From assembly GCA_902384795.1 (NCBI GenBank), contig CABMDC010000016.1, positions 1-53,916 on the forward strand: a stretch of DNA of 53,916 nucleotides. The letters are read 5' to 3'. The translations under genes were made by a program, and so were the position numbers. Below, one piece after another: positions 15,205 to 22,949 of this stretch (its first letter is position 1; every line of letters starts with the position of its first letter). The notes under the pieces are model-generated. The model was not told where the DNA came from. It did no database searches and worked only from the letters and a program-made list of their open reading frames with translations. Source of the DNA: Candidatus Gugararchaeum adminiculabundum (lineage in GTDB: Archaea > Micrarchaeota > Micrarchaeia > Burarchaeales > Gugararchaeaceae).

Positions 15205-16422
15205 TTATGCACCCAGAAGCGGCTCGCACTCGTTTTCGAAGCAGTGGATTCCTGCACCAGTTTTTGCGTGCTCGGTTAGCGGCTCTTTTGTTGCGATGTA
15301 ATCAATTCCCTCCTGCTTCAGAACTTCTATTGTTCCGGGGTAGTTCCCGACCAGCACCATTTTATCCGGGAGTATTTCCATGCATGCGGGAAAAAAGTCT
15401 GACTCTGCTTTTGGCAGGGTGCGTATCCTGACGCCGCTCGCGGCAATAACATCAAGGAAATCTTTTGCCTGCTCGTAATACCAGCCGTAAACCAGAAGCA
15501 GGTTCTTCCACCAGATGTAGGAAACTACAAGATCGATATGATTTGATTCGGAATAGAGCGGGGTCCCTTCTGCCCAGTCAATTCCGTCAAAAACCGTGGG
15601 TATGCGCTTGTGCGCAGGGGGAAGATAGAAGAGAAAGAAACCTTCTCCCAGATGGGCAAACATTTTGTGGAGTTCATTTTTATCCCATGTGCCCACCAGG
15701 ACAAAACGTGGAAAAGGCACAATCCTGCCGCCAACAAAACTGCCAAACACTTTATTCATGGAGATGCTTATCTCTATTGTCTCTTTATTCGGAGTAAACT
15801 CGTAGGAAAGGTCGCGAATCCATAGGAACCAGCGGGAAAACCGGCTGAGCGAACCTTTGGATTCGGCCATGTCCGCTGGGAGGGATGCAAACATTGCACC
15901 GAGCGTTTCAGCGTTTTTACAAAAGTAACTAAGGTTGCTCACTCCGTCCGTGGATAGAACCATCGCACTGAAAGAGTTTTTGAGCAGAAGCCCGAGCACC
16001 TCGAGCCTTTCGTCGGCCATTCTTTTGCTGTTCAAATCTCCGAAGCTGTAGAGAGTTGACGGGATGGATGAAGGGAGATGCATAGGCTCGGGAATGAGAA
16101 TGCCGCGCTTGGCGTCAAACTTCACCAGGGGCAGGGAAGAAAATGAAGCGTCCTGCCCGCACGGAAAAACAATGCCGCGCTCGGTTTCGAATGCCTTTAC
16201 AAATTGGCTGCCTTTATCACGCAGAATACCATCATCGCTTTGCTTAAGTTCTTGCTTTAATTTCGCGATATTTTCCGCAGCTCCCTGCATAATATTTTTT
16301 CTCATTTCTGGAAAAAAACCGTCACGAAAACTTGTATTGGGCCAGGGGGACATTAGAATTGTGGTATTCTGCCGGGTTGCTTCGGGTGTGATTAATTTTG
16401 GCCGAAAATAATAGTGCGTCAT
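15205..16422 (-). CDS. Pentein-superfamily (arginine deiminase/DDAH-like) protein
   Basis: 405 aa. The C-terminal 120 residues follow the pentein pattern of guanidine-modifying enzymes. SNHIDLVVSY supplies a candidate catalytic His295, then a segment with a G...V..LP..E turn, then NYPGTIEVLKQEGID, and a final GAGIHCFE with candidate nucleophile Cys394. The N-terminal half (PWPNTSFRDGFF) is divergent and I do not see a clear EGGD motif, although AEGT precedes the His. Substrate unknown: arginine deiminase, amidinotransferase or hydrolase activity cannot be told apart here. The neighbour at 16450 reads in the same direction, but the long gap and own start suggest separate function. Confidence 0.6.
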   Translation of the reverse strand: MTHYYFRPKLITPEATRQNTTILMSPWPNTSFRDGFFPEMRKNIMQGAAENIAKLKQELKQSDDGILRDKGSQFVKAFETERGIVFPCGQDASFSSLPLVKFDAKRGILIPEPMHLPSSIPSTLYSFGDLNSKRMADERLEVLGLLLKNSFSAMVLSTDGVSNLSYFCKNAETLGAMFASLPADMAESKGSLSRFSRWFLWIRDLSYEFTPNKETIEISISMNKVFGSFVGGRIVPFPRFVLVGTWDKNELHKMFAHLGEGFFLFYLPPAHKRIPTVFDGIDWAEGTPLYSESNHIDLVVSYIWWKNLLLVYGWYYEQAKDFLDVIAASGVRIRTLPKAESDFFPACMEILPDKMVLVGNYPGTIEVLKQEGIDYIATKEPLTEHAKTGAGIHCFENECEPLLGA

Positions 16423-16449
16423 GTTGCCTGCCTCATTATTTCTTAACCC

Positions 16450-18318
16450 TTAAATATTTGCCGGAACTCTGCCGTTGACTTTCCCTTTCCCATTGGTTCC
16501 GTCCTTTTTCTGGAAAGCGGCTATGGCTGAAACAGGGATTTTTCTATCATCCCCGTTTTTTCCATTGCCATTGGGGCCGGCCATATTCATGAATAATTGG
16601 TTGAAGTCTTTTTCTGAAAGCGGCTTGTTATCTCCAAAGCGATCTGAAACCTGAGGGTCTGGTCTTTTTTCGAATGGCGTGGGCCCGAGGCTGGACAGGC
16701 TCGGGTACATTGCGCACAATACTTGGAGCGCCTGGGTCAATCGGGCGTTGGTGGTGGGGGCATCGTTTGGAAACTTGGCATTCATCTCCCTGATCAGCTC
16801 GTCCCTGGTCGAACCTGGCTTGGTTTGCTTCAGCTCCTTGAGAAACTCCAGTTTTCCGGTCCAGTCATAATGTTCCTGTATTTTGGCCTGGAATGTAAGG
16901 CCTTTCAGCTCGGGATATTTTTGGTACAGCTTTGAGATTCCTTCTGCCATTTTGGAAGTGTTTGCGCGGGCGCCATCCGGAAATTTGCGGTTCAGCTCAT
17001 CGGCAATCTCATGCCTTTCCAGGCCGGGCTTGGTTTGTTTTAGCTCTTTGAGAAATTCCAGGTGCGCGTCGTCCCATCGATATAGCTGGCCCGGCTTATG
17101 GCGGGTCTTTTCCTTTTCATCAGGATAAAGGGAACCCAGCTTATTTAGGATAATTTGGTAGGTTGCCTGAACCCCTTTGGGATAGCGCTGGTTCATCTCC
17201 TTGGCAAGCCGCTTGGAAACCCAGTCACTGTGGCGGGTGTGCAGTTTTTTCAGGCAAAGCTCTTTTTCGGTTGTCCATTTGTAGCGCACCTGGGGGCACT
17301 TTTTGAGATCAGGAGCGGTTTGGTACAGTGTGCGCAGCTTGTCCCTTACGGTTCTCTCGGTTGCGAGAACGTCTTCCTTGTATTTTTCATTTAATTTTTC
17401 CGCAATCTGCGCCCGGGTCATGGCGCGGTCGGCTTGCCTCAAATCCTTGATGAATTGCTCCTTTTCAGCGGTCCAGTTGTAGGGTTCGCTTGGCTTGGGG
17501 TATTTTCTCAAACCCGCGTTGGGCTGCTTTTTGCAGAGCTCCATAAACTTGCTTTCCACTGCCCCGGCATCTGCGCGCGGGCCTTCCTTGAATTGCCCGT
17601 TCAGGCGCTCGGCAAGCTGGGAGTAGGTAAGTTTTTTGTCGGCTTTCCTTAGCCGGATGAGGAAGTTTGTTTTTTCGGTCGTCCATTTGTAGGGCTCGGG
17701 CTTCTTTGGCTTCAGTTTCCGCAGGCGCGGGTTCTGCTTGTAAATCGAACGAAGCCCTGATGCAACAACGTGCCTGCGCGCCCTGATTCCTTTGGGGAAT
17801 TCCTTGTTTAATGCCGCTGCCATCTGATCCAAGGTCATGGCGCGGTGATTCCTTTTCAGCCCCCTTAGGAATTTCCTTTTTGCGTCGGTCCATTCATAGG
17901 GGGAGCTGTTTCTCTTTAGCCAGGGCCTTCTTTTTTCAAGCTTGATGAGCTTGTTCCCAACCCCGGTTTTGTCCACTCTTTCCCCTTTTGGGAAATAGGC
18001 ATTAAGCGAGTCGGCGATTTGCTGTTCGTTGTATTTGGGATGGAAAACCTTGCAGGCGACCAGGAATTTCGTTTTCGCCCGGTTCCACTTGTAGGCCGGC
18101 TTGCGGTCGAATGATTTGAGCTCGGGGTGCGCTGGGTAGAGGTCCCGCAGCGCGTATTCGACTGTTCTGCAGTCCACTTGGTGGGATTTTGGAAAACGTT
18201 GGTTTATGCGCGCTGCCAGCTGCTTGTAGGTAAGCCTGCGATTGGCCTTCCGTTCCCTAATCAGAAAATTTTCCTGTTTTTTATTCAGCTCGTATCTTTG
18301 CTTTCTCAAACCTCGCAC
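16450..18318 (-). CDS. Protein of eight tandem HTH-like (Myb/SANT-like) repeats
   Basis: 622 aa, mostly eight repeats of 65-71 residues starting near residues 9, 76, 141, 210, 280, 346, 413 and 484. Each repeat has Y.WT.EK..FL..L+, then a linker, then a helix like MT..QIAE.LN, then F..G..A...TV...L..LY..P.LK. The pattern is that of a three-helix DNA-binding unit, and the protein is very basic. The C-terminal 70 residues are Gly/Asn/Lys-rich and look disordered. The GTG start at 18318 is supported by a TATA box about 26 nt upstream, giving a leaderless mRNA. DNA or chromatin binding is inferred; I know of no archaeal family with this exact layout. Confidence 0.85.
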   Translation of the reverse strand: MRGLRKQRYELNKKQENFLIRERKANRRLTYKQLAARINQRFPKSHQVDCRTVEYALRDLYPAHPELKSFDRKPAYKWNRAKTKFLVACKVFHPKYNEQQIADSLNAYFPKGERVDKTGVGNKLIKLEKRRPWLKRNSSPYEWTDAKRKFLRGLKRNHRAMTLDQMAAALNKEFPKGIRARRHVVASGLRSIYKQNPRLRKLKPKKPEPYKWTTEKTNFLIRLRKADKKLTYSQLAERLNGQFKEGPRADAGAVESKFMELCKKQPNAGLRKYPKPSEPYNWTAEKEQFIKDLRQADRAMTRAQIAEKLNEKYKEDVLATERTVRDKLRTLYQTAPDLKKCPQVRYKWTTEKELCLKKLHTRHSDWVSKRLAKEMNQRYPKGVQATYQIILNKLGSLYPDEKEKTRHKPGQLYRWDDAHLEFLKELKQTKPGLERHEIADELNRKFPDGARANTSKMAEGISKLYQKYPELKGLTFQAKIQEHYDWTGKLEFLKELKQTKPGSTRDELIREMNAKFPNDAPTTNARLTQALQVLCAMYPSLSSLGPTPFEKRPDPQVSDRFGDNKPLSEKDFNQLFMNMAGPNGNGKNGDDRKIPVSAIAAFQKKDGTNGKGKVNGRVPANI

Positions 18319-18340
18319 CTGGTGGTAATTAGGGATTTAA

Positions 18341-18350
18341 AGAATATAAA
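18341..18350 (-). promoter_or_regulatory. TATA box for the HTH-repeat gene
   Basis: The minus strand reads TTTATATTCT, centred about 27 nt before the GTG at 18318. It predicts a leaderless transcript and supports that start over internal TTG codons. Confidence 0.6.
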
Positions 18351-18490
18351 GGTGTGGTTAATGTTTAATAGTGGGAAACTGTTTCTTCTTCGTTTTGTCC
18401 GCGGGTTCTGCCTTCATCGGCATCACGGCTGAATTCTGCTTTTAAACGGAGAAATTGCCAACCATTAGGAGTGGAAGAGGCGCCGGAAAC

Positions 18491-18545
18491 CTTTATATAT
18501 ACAATAACTACACAATAAATGCACAAAAAGTGCACAAAATGGTGG
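18491..18545 (+). promoter_or_regulatory. Promoter and 4 x 11-bp operator array of the CopG/RelE-type module
   Basis: A TATA box (CTTTATATAT, 18491-18500) is followed by four half-sites at exact 11-bp spacing: TACAA at 18500, CACAA at 18511, CACAA at 18522 and CACAA at 18533. They cover the expected transcription start. One-turn spacing places them on one face of the helix, as for ribbon-helix-helix repressors. An SD (GGTGG, 18541-18545) precedes the ATG at 18550. Confidence 0.7.
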
Positions 18546-18549
18546 TAAA

Positions 18550-18795
18550 ATGGTTGTGGTGAACCTTCATTTGAAAGGAAAGCTGGAGAAGCTCGTCAAC
18601 AGGTACGTCAGCAGCGGCTATGCCGCGTCAAAGGCCGAAGTGCTGCGCATGGGCCTGCGGAAACTGGCTGATTCAAATGATTTCGAGGATGTTTCCGACG
18701 ACCCTGAGCTTCAGAAGTTACTGCTTGGCATAAAGACCGGCAAAATAAAACCCAGGTTCAAGGGGCCGGTTTCAAGCGTTGACCAGATGGTGTGA
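18550..18795 (+). CDS. Ribbon-helix-helix (CopG-like) antitoxin
   Basis: 81 aa. The N-terminal third fits a ribbon-helix-helix fold: a beta strand (VVVNLHLKG) then helix KLEKLVNRYVSSG, then YAASKAEVLRMGLRKLAD. The C-terminal tail (DDPELQKLLLGIKTGKIKPRF) is the kind that wraps the toxin. A GGTGG SD lies four bases before the ATG. It overlaps the toxin gene by 4 bp (GTGA). It is expected to neutralise the toxin and repress the promoter through the half-site array upstream. Confidence 0.85.
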   Translation: MVVVNLHLKGKLEKLVNRYVSSGYAASKAEVLRMGLRKLADSNDFEDVSDDPELQKLLLGIKTGKIKPRFKGPVSSVDQMV

Positions 18796-19043
18796 TTTTT
18801 ACGAGAAGAATCATTTATCGCGAAGAATTCATGCAGGAGAAGAACGGGTTTGACAAGTCCCTGCAGCTTAGGATACGAAAGGCGATGATTAAGGTTCATG
18901 AAAAGCCGGAACTGGGAAAGCCGCTTTGCGCACCGCTTTCAGGTTTTTTCTGCGAGCGAATAGGGAATGTTAGAATAATTTACACTTTTGACCAGGAAAC
19001 CGTCTGCTTTTACTCGTGTAGGCTGAGAAAAACAGGTTATTGA
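18792..19043 (+). CDS. RelE/ParE-family toxin
   Basis: 83 aa from a GTG inside the antitoxin stop region, which couples their translation. It has the small RelE/ParE layout: an N-terminal helix region (FDKSLQLRIRKAMIKVHEKPELGKPL) and a C-terminal beta sheet (GFFCERIGNVRIIYTFDQETVCFYSCRLRKTGY). The G..R...GN.RIIY pattern is typical. RelE toxins cut mRNA on the ribosome and ParE toxins inhibit gyrase; the sequence does not decide between them. It sits between the HTH-repeat gene and the RNB gene, with no mobile element visible beside it. Confidence 0.83.
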   Translation: MIFTRRIIYREEFMQEKNGFDKSLQLRIRKAMIKVHEKPELGKPLCAPLSGFFCERIGNVRIIYTFDQETVCFYSCRLRKTGY

Positions 19044-19061
19044 AACGGAACAAGTTGTGAG

Positions 19062-20564
19062 TTACCTTCTTCTCCATTTTTTGCGCTTGTCCGGCCAGAA
19101 GGTGGTTTTCTCAAAGTCAATGAATCCCCGGGTAGGATCGAGGTTTACTAATTTGACAGATACTTTTTGCCCGACCCTCAGGCCTTCGCCGCCGCGGATT
19201 ACGCACCCTTCCGCCGGAATTGCGGTTAGCCGCACATAGGTGCCATGCAGATTGGCGCCGGTGATGATACCCTCGAAAGACTGGCCGATTTTTCCGGCCA
19301 TGAGCATTGCCGCCGCAACCTTTCGCATGAACCGCTCCGCCTTGTTTGAAGCCCTTTCGCGCTCGGTGCACTGGAAGGCGATTTCCGAAAGCTCAAGGCT
19401 TTTGTAGGGAGTTTTGGTTTTTGCCAGCACTGATTTCAGAAGCCGCTGGATCACCAAATCCACGTATCTCCGGTTCGGTGCTGTCCCGTGAGTATAGCCG
19501 CTGACCGCTAAGCAAAAGTGGCCTATTCTTGGCTGGAACTTGTCAAACAGGACGTATTCGCCGAAACCCAATAGCTTCACTATTGTCAGCGAAAGGTCCG
19601 GGAATCTTTCCGGGTCTTTTAATTTTTCTTTTTGCAGGAATAGGGAAAGCGCTTTTGCATCGGGAGTGGCGGGCAATCTTGTGCCATGCGATTTGGCAAC
19701 AGCTGAAATTCCCTGCCAGTCTTTCGGGATGCGGACGACTCTTTGGATTGTGGGGACATCCGCCTTGTCCAAAAATCCGGACATGACCCCGTTCGCAGCC
19801 ACCATGAAATTTTCAATTATGTTTCGCGCCTTGTTTTCCTCGACCACCACCAGCGCGAGGACCTTGTCATGTTCGATTATTGCCTTTGCTTCCAGGGTGT
19901 TGAACTGCAGGGCTCCGCGCGCTACTCGGTATTTTCCAAGCCTTTGCGCCGCCTCATCTTGTAGGCGGAGCTGCGCCTCAAGGCCTTCGGTGGAACCGAC
20001 TAATTTTGGCTTTGGGCCTGTGCCCTCAAGCCACGCGCCGATTTCCTCGTACACTAGTTTTGCCTTGTTTCTCACAATGGCGTGATAGATGTGGCCGGGC
20101 CTGACGGTTCCATTGGTGAGTACGGTATATTCTGTTACCATTGCCAGGCGGTCTCCGTCCGGCAGAAGCGAAGAAAGGTTTTTTGAGAGCTTGTCCGGGA
20201 GCATTGGGTAGATTTCCACTTCAGCGTAAACCGAAGTGGTGTTGTTGCGTGCGTATTTGTCGGCCGGGGAATCCTTTGGCACATAGGTGTCCACGTCCGC
20301 GACAGCGATTTTGACATGGATTTCGCCGGCTTCGCCTTTTTCGCAGTATTCTATCTGGTCAAGGTCCTCGGAATCGCTGTTGTCGATGGAGGACCAGAGA
20401 AGATTGCGGAGGTCTACAGTGTTGGGCGCTAATTTTTTCTTTGCGTGGTCGTCGAGCGCGTTTACCTCTTTTATCACGTCTTTCGGGAACTCTGCCTCGA
20501 ACCCGTACTGCGCCATCGCCTTTCGGGAAATGGATTTCAGGTCGAGGTTGCGGAAATTGACCAT
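19062..20564 (-). CDS. RNB-domain exoribonuclease (RNase II/R family)
   Basis: 500 aa. The catalytic RNB domain begins near residue 50. The metal-binding signature IDNSDSEDLDQ has Asp61, Asp67 and Asp69 but Gln70 where E. coli RNase II has a fourth Asp; DLDQ also occurs in some other RNB proteins, so activity is not excluded. Later blocks include the GTAPNRRYVDLVIQR motif (about residues 365-380), which matches the conserved T.P.RRY.D segment. A short S1-like beta domain follows (GIITGANLHGTYVRL...). It lacks the long N-terminal cold-shock domains. It should degrade RNA 3' to 5'. RNB proteins are patchy in archaea. Confidence 0.87.
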   Translation of the reverse strand: MVNFRNLDLKSISRKAMAQYGFEAEFPKDVIKEVNALDDHAKKKLAPNTVDLRNLLWSSIDNSDSEDLDQIEYCEKGEAGEIHVKIAVADVDTYVPKDSPADKYARNNTTSVYAEVEIYPMLPDKLSKNLSSLLPDGDRLAMVTEYTVLTNGTVRPGHIYHAIVRNKAKLVYEEIGAWLEGTGPKPKLVGSTEGLEAQLRLQDEAAQRLGKYRVARGALQFNTLEAKAIIEHDKVLALVVVEENKARNIIENFMVAANGVMSGFLDKADVPTIQRVVRIPKDWQGISAVAKSHGTRLPATPDAKALSLFLQKEKLKDPERFPDLSLTIVKLLGFGEYVLFDKFQPRIGHFCLAVSGYTHGTAPNRRYVDLVIQRLLKSVLAKTKTPYKSLELSEIAFQCTERERASNKAERFMRKVAAAMLMAGKIGQSFEGIITGANLHGTYVRLTAIPAEGCVIRGGEGLRVGQKVSVKLVNLDPTRGFIDFEKTTFWPDKRKKWRRR

Positions 20565-20607
20565 GGATTATAGTTTATGGGCTGGGAATAAATAGGTAAC
20601 GTGCGCG

Positions 20608-21258
20608 TTAAGCATCGCTAAGATTAATCGGGTCTTGACTATTTTTGCGTAATAAAACAACCCCAAGCACCAGCACCCATAGCATAGATGAATAAACGCT
20701 TACGCGCTCCATGACTCCCATCCACGGGGTCGGCAATTGCGCCGCCACACTTGGAGCCTGCTGGCCGACCAAAGCGCCGAAAATTAACATGGCTAAGATT
20801 GTCAAAATAGAGTAGATGCGAAACCATTTTCCCTGGGTACCGGATCCAAATCCAATCATCGCTATTATTAGGAGAACGGTCACGCCAGACATGACCAGGT
20901 GCATGGTATCCGTAAATGACCCGATGGCTCCGCGCATGTGCATGGGGAATAGCAGCCACACGAAACCTAGGGTGCCCCAGATGGATAGCAGTATTCCAGT
21001 GATGCGCAGTGAACGATTTTCACCGGCCGATTTCAAGACGCCTATGCCGAATGCGATCACCAGGGGCGCGTAGATGAAGCTCATGGCAATCCAGAGCGGC
21101 CGGGTCTGAGCGCCTATAGCAGACAGCTCGCTTATCGCCTGATCCAAGTAGCTATAACCGGGTATCTGCATGGCCGCGAATATGTCGGTGCCGACATAGA
21201 GCACCGAAGACAGGATGCCGCAAATAAGCAATATCTTACGCAGCATTTTCGAATCCAT
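20608..21258 (-). CDS. DUF998-like six-TM membrane protein
   Basis: 216 aa from the ATG at 21258 (MDSKMLRKILL). A longer frame from 21339 is rejected because its first 20 codons lie inside tRNA-Asn. The product has six hydrophobic helices and the DUF998-type opening: LLICGILSSVLYVGTDI followed by YLDQAISELSAIGA, and a histidine late in helix 4 (DTMHLVMS). The function of DUF998 proteins is not known. It lies just downstream of the tRNA gene, in the same direction, with only 23 bp between. Confidence 0.8.
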   Translation of the reverse strand: MDSKMLRKILLICGILSSVLYVGTDIFAAMQIPGYSYLDQAISELSAIGAQTRPLWIAMSFIYAPLVIAFGIGVLKSAGENRSLRITGILLSIWGTLGFVWLLFPMHMRGAIGSFTDTMHLVMSGVTVLLIIAMIGFGSGTQGKWFRIYSILTILAMLIFGALVGQQAPSVAAQLPTPWMGVMERVSVYSSMLWVLVLGVVLLRKNSQDPINLSDA

Positions 21259-21281
21259 AACAACGCACCTAAAAGAATAAG

Positions 21282-21354
21282 CGCCTGGGGAAGGACTTGA
21301 ACCTTCGACATCTTGGTTAACAGCCAAGCGCTCTACCAACTGAGCTACCCAGGC
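21282..21354 (-). tRNA. tRNA-Asn (GTT)
   Basis: The minus strand folds as a cloverleaf. The acceptor stem GCCTGGG pairs with CCCAGGC, a D arm contains AGCTCAGTTGGTAGAGC, the anticodon stem CTTGG/CCAAG encloses loop CTGTTAA with anticodon GTT, and the T arm contains GGTTCAAGTCC. Discriminator base is G. There is no intron and CCA is not encoded. Seventy-three nucleotides. Its 3' half overlaps the out-of-place N-terminal extension of the DUF998-like frame, which is an annotation trap. Confidence 0.97.
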
Positions 21355-21455
21355 ATTTGCATGCGCGATTGCTGGCGCATACTGTTGGCATTAGGGAATG
21401 ATTTTATCTGAAATATTATATATATCATTCGCTCTAATTTTAGCGGTGTTTTTTG

Positions 21456-22949
21456 ATGGCAGAAGCAAGAAAGGAAAACGAACAGCCCTTGTTTGTCACC
21501 TCTGCCGGACTTCCCCTGTTCGAAGGGGAGGTAAAGGGCAAGCAGTTTGTGATGTTCAGGGATGAGCACCACAATTTGCGGATCGGAAAAATTCAGAGCG
21601 TCGATCTCGCCACCGGGAAAGCGATAGTGAAAGTCAACCTTGGCGGAGGCGCGCTCAAGGATTTGCTCCGCGGCTTCAGGAAAACCAGGAAGATGGAGAT
21701 AGACTTAAACAGCATAACCGGGGTCGGAGTTACAAAAACCGATGCAACCAAACCCATCCCGATGAATGCCAAAATAGAGAAGGTCGAGCCCAGGATAGAA
21801 AAAGCGGAATCTGCGCGCTACCCAGAGCTTATGGAAAACCTGAACCCTGCGGAAAAGGATGCGTTCAGGAGATTCCTTGGCAAAGCGGACTATTACTACC
21901 GAATGCCCAGGGAACTCGCCGCCCAGTTCGAGGATTGGGAGAAAACGCTGAAGGCAGGCAGGTATCCGGAATTTGCCGGGGCATGGGAGGCCTTCAAAAA
22001 AACATATGAATACCAAAAGGCGCGGGACCATATCCGCGAATACAAAAAGTTCCGGGTGAAGGAGGGGGTTTCGGACAGGATAACCGCTTTCACTGCGCGC
22101 CATATAACAAAGGACGAGGATGTCTACAGGGAAACCGCGGGCAGCAAAAGGATACACTTGGAAGTGGACCGCATTGACCCCGAAAAGGCCGGCCAGTATG
22201 CAAGAAAATACAACGAGCTGGTTTCGGACATTGTTTCTGTGCTGAGGGACGTGCCCAAGGGGGATATGACAGAGGAGAATTTCATAGTGCTTGTCTGGGG
22301 AGTGATAAACTCCAATCTGAACATAGTCTATGGAACAAACCAGTATGGATTTTTGAACCAGTCAATCAGGACCGGAAAATTTGACTGCGACACTTCGGCA
22401 TTCCTAGTGTATGACATTGCAAAGCGCCTGGGAGTGGAGGTGCAGATGGTGGCGACAGTCGCACATGCGCTCCTGAAAACAAGGAAATATTATTTTGAGA
22501 CCACAAACGGGAGATTTGGGGACATTGAAAAACTCGGAAAAATATATAAGCGGTATATTGTGCTGAGCGATGAGCAGGTGCAGTCAATAACCTATACCTC
22601 CAGAGGCAATTACTACAATGATGCAAAAAAGGACGAGTTAGCTATGCAAGACTTTGCCAAGGCAGTGCAGATGGTTCCGGAATCTTCTAGCTACCATAAT
22701 AACCTGGGAGTCGCTTACGACAATAGGGACAACGTGAAAAAAAGTAATAACCGGGGAGTCGCGTATAGTAATACGGGCAACGTGAAAAAAGCGCTTGAGG
22801 AATACGACCTTGCCATAAAATTGGATCCGGAGAATGCGATAGTGTATAAAAACAGGGCGGAAGTTTATTCGAGATTGGGAGAACCGGAACTTGTAAAAAA
22901 AGATCTCGAAATGTATTACAAGCTGAAAGGAACAAAACCGGCTAACTAA
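21456..22949 (+). CDS. Transglutaminase-like cysteine-protease domain with C-terminal TPR repeats
   Basis: 497 aa from the ATG at 21456; a TTG one codon earlier is unlikely. Residues 1-95 form a small beta-rich domain. Residues about 300-352 carry a transglutaminase-like triad pattern: KFDCDTSAFLVYDIAKRLG with Cys311, VAHALL with His337 and YFETTNG near 346-352. The C-terminus has TPR units, including a half unit created by a 48-bp tandem duplication. There is no signal peptide or TM, so it is cytoplasmic. A TATA-like ATTATATATAT about 35 nt upstream fits the start. Substrate unknown; TPRs suggest a protein partner. Confidence 0.78.
   Translation: MAEARKENEQPLFVTSAGLPLFEGEVKGKQFVMFRDEHHNLRIGKIQSVDLATGKAIVKVNLGGGALKDLLRGFRKTRKMEIDLNSITGVGVTKTDATKPIPMNAKIEKVEPRIEKAESARYPELMENLNPAEKDAFRRFLGKADYYYRMPRELAAQFEDWEKTLKAGRYPEFAGAWEAFKKTYEYQKARDHIREYKKFRVKEGVSDRITAFTARHITKDEDVYRETAGSKRIHLEVDRIDPEKAGQYARKYNELVSDIVSVLRDVPKGDMTEENFIVLVWGVINSNLNIVYGTNQYGFLNQSIRTGKFDCDTSAFLVYDIAKRLGVEVQMVATVAHALLKTRKYYFETTNGRFGDIEKLGKIYKRYIVLSDEQVQSITYTSRGNYYNDAKKDELAMQDFAKAVQMVPESSSYHNNLGVAYDNRDNVKKSNNRGVAYSNTGNVKKALEEYDLAIKLDPENAIVYKNRAEVYSRLGEPELVKKDLEMYYKLKGTKPAN
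22698..22793 (+). repeat. 48-bp tandem duplication within TPR coding region
   Basis: Bases 22698-22745 and 22746-22793 align without gaps at 37 of 48 positions. The unit encodes 16 residues (NN.GVAY.N..NVKK), half a TPR motif, so the copy number changes the TPR solenoid by half a repeat without breaking the frame. Confidence 0.85.

Noticed and set aside
16450-18318. CRISPR-like or other DNA repeat array
   Set aside because: The repeats are at protein level with divergent DNA; they are coding HTH-like units, and no spacer-repeat pattern exists here or elsewhere in the window.
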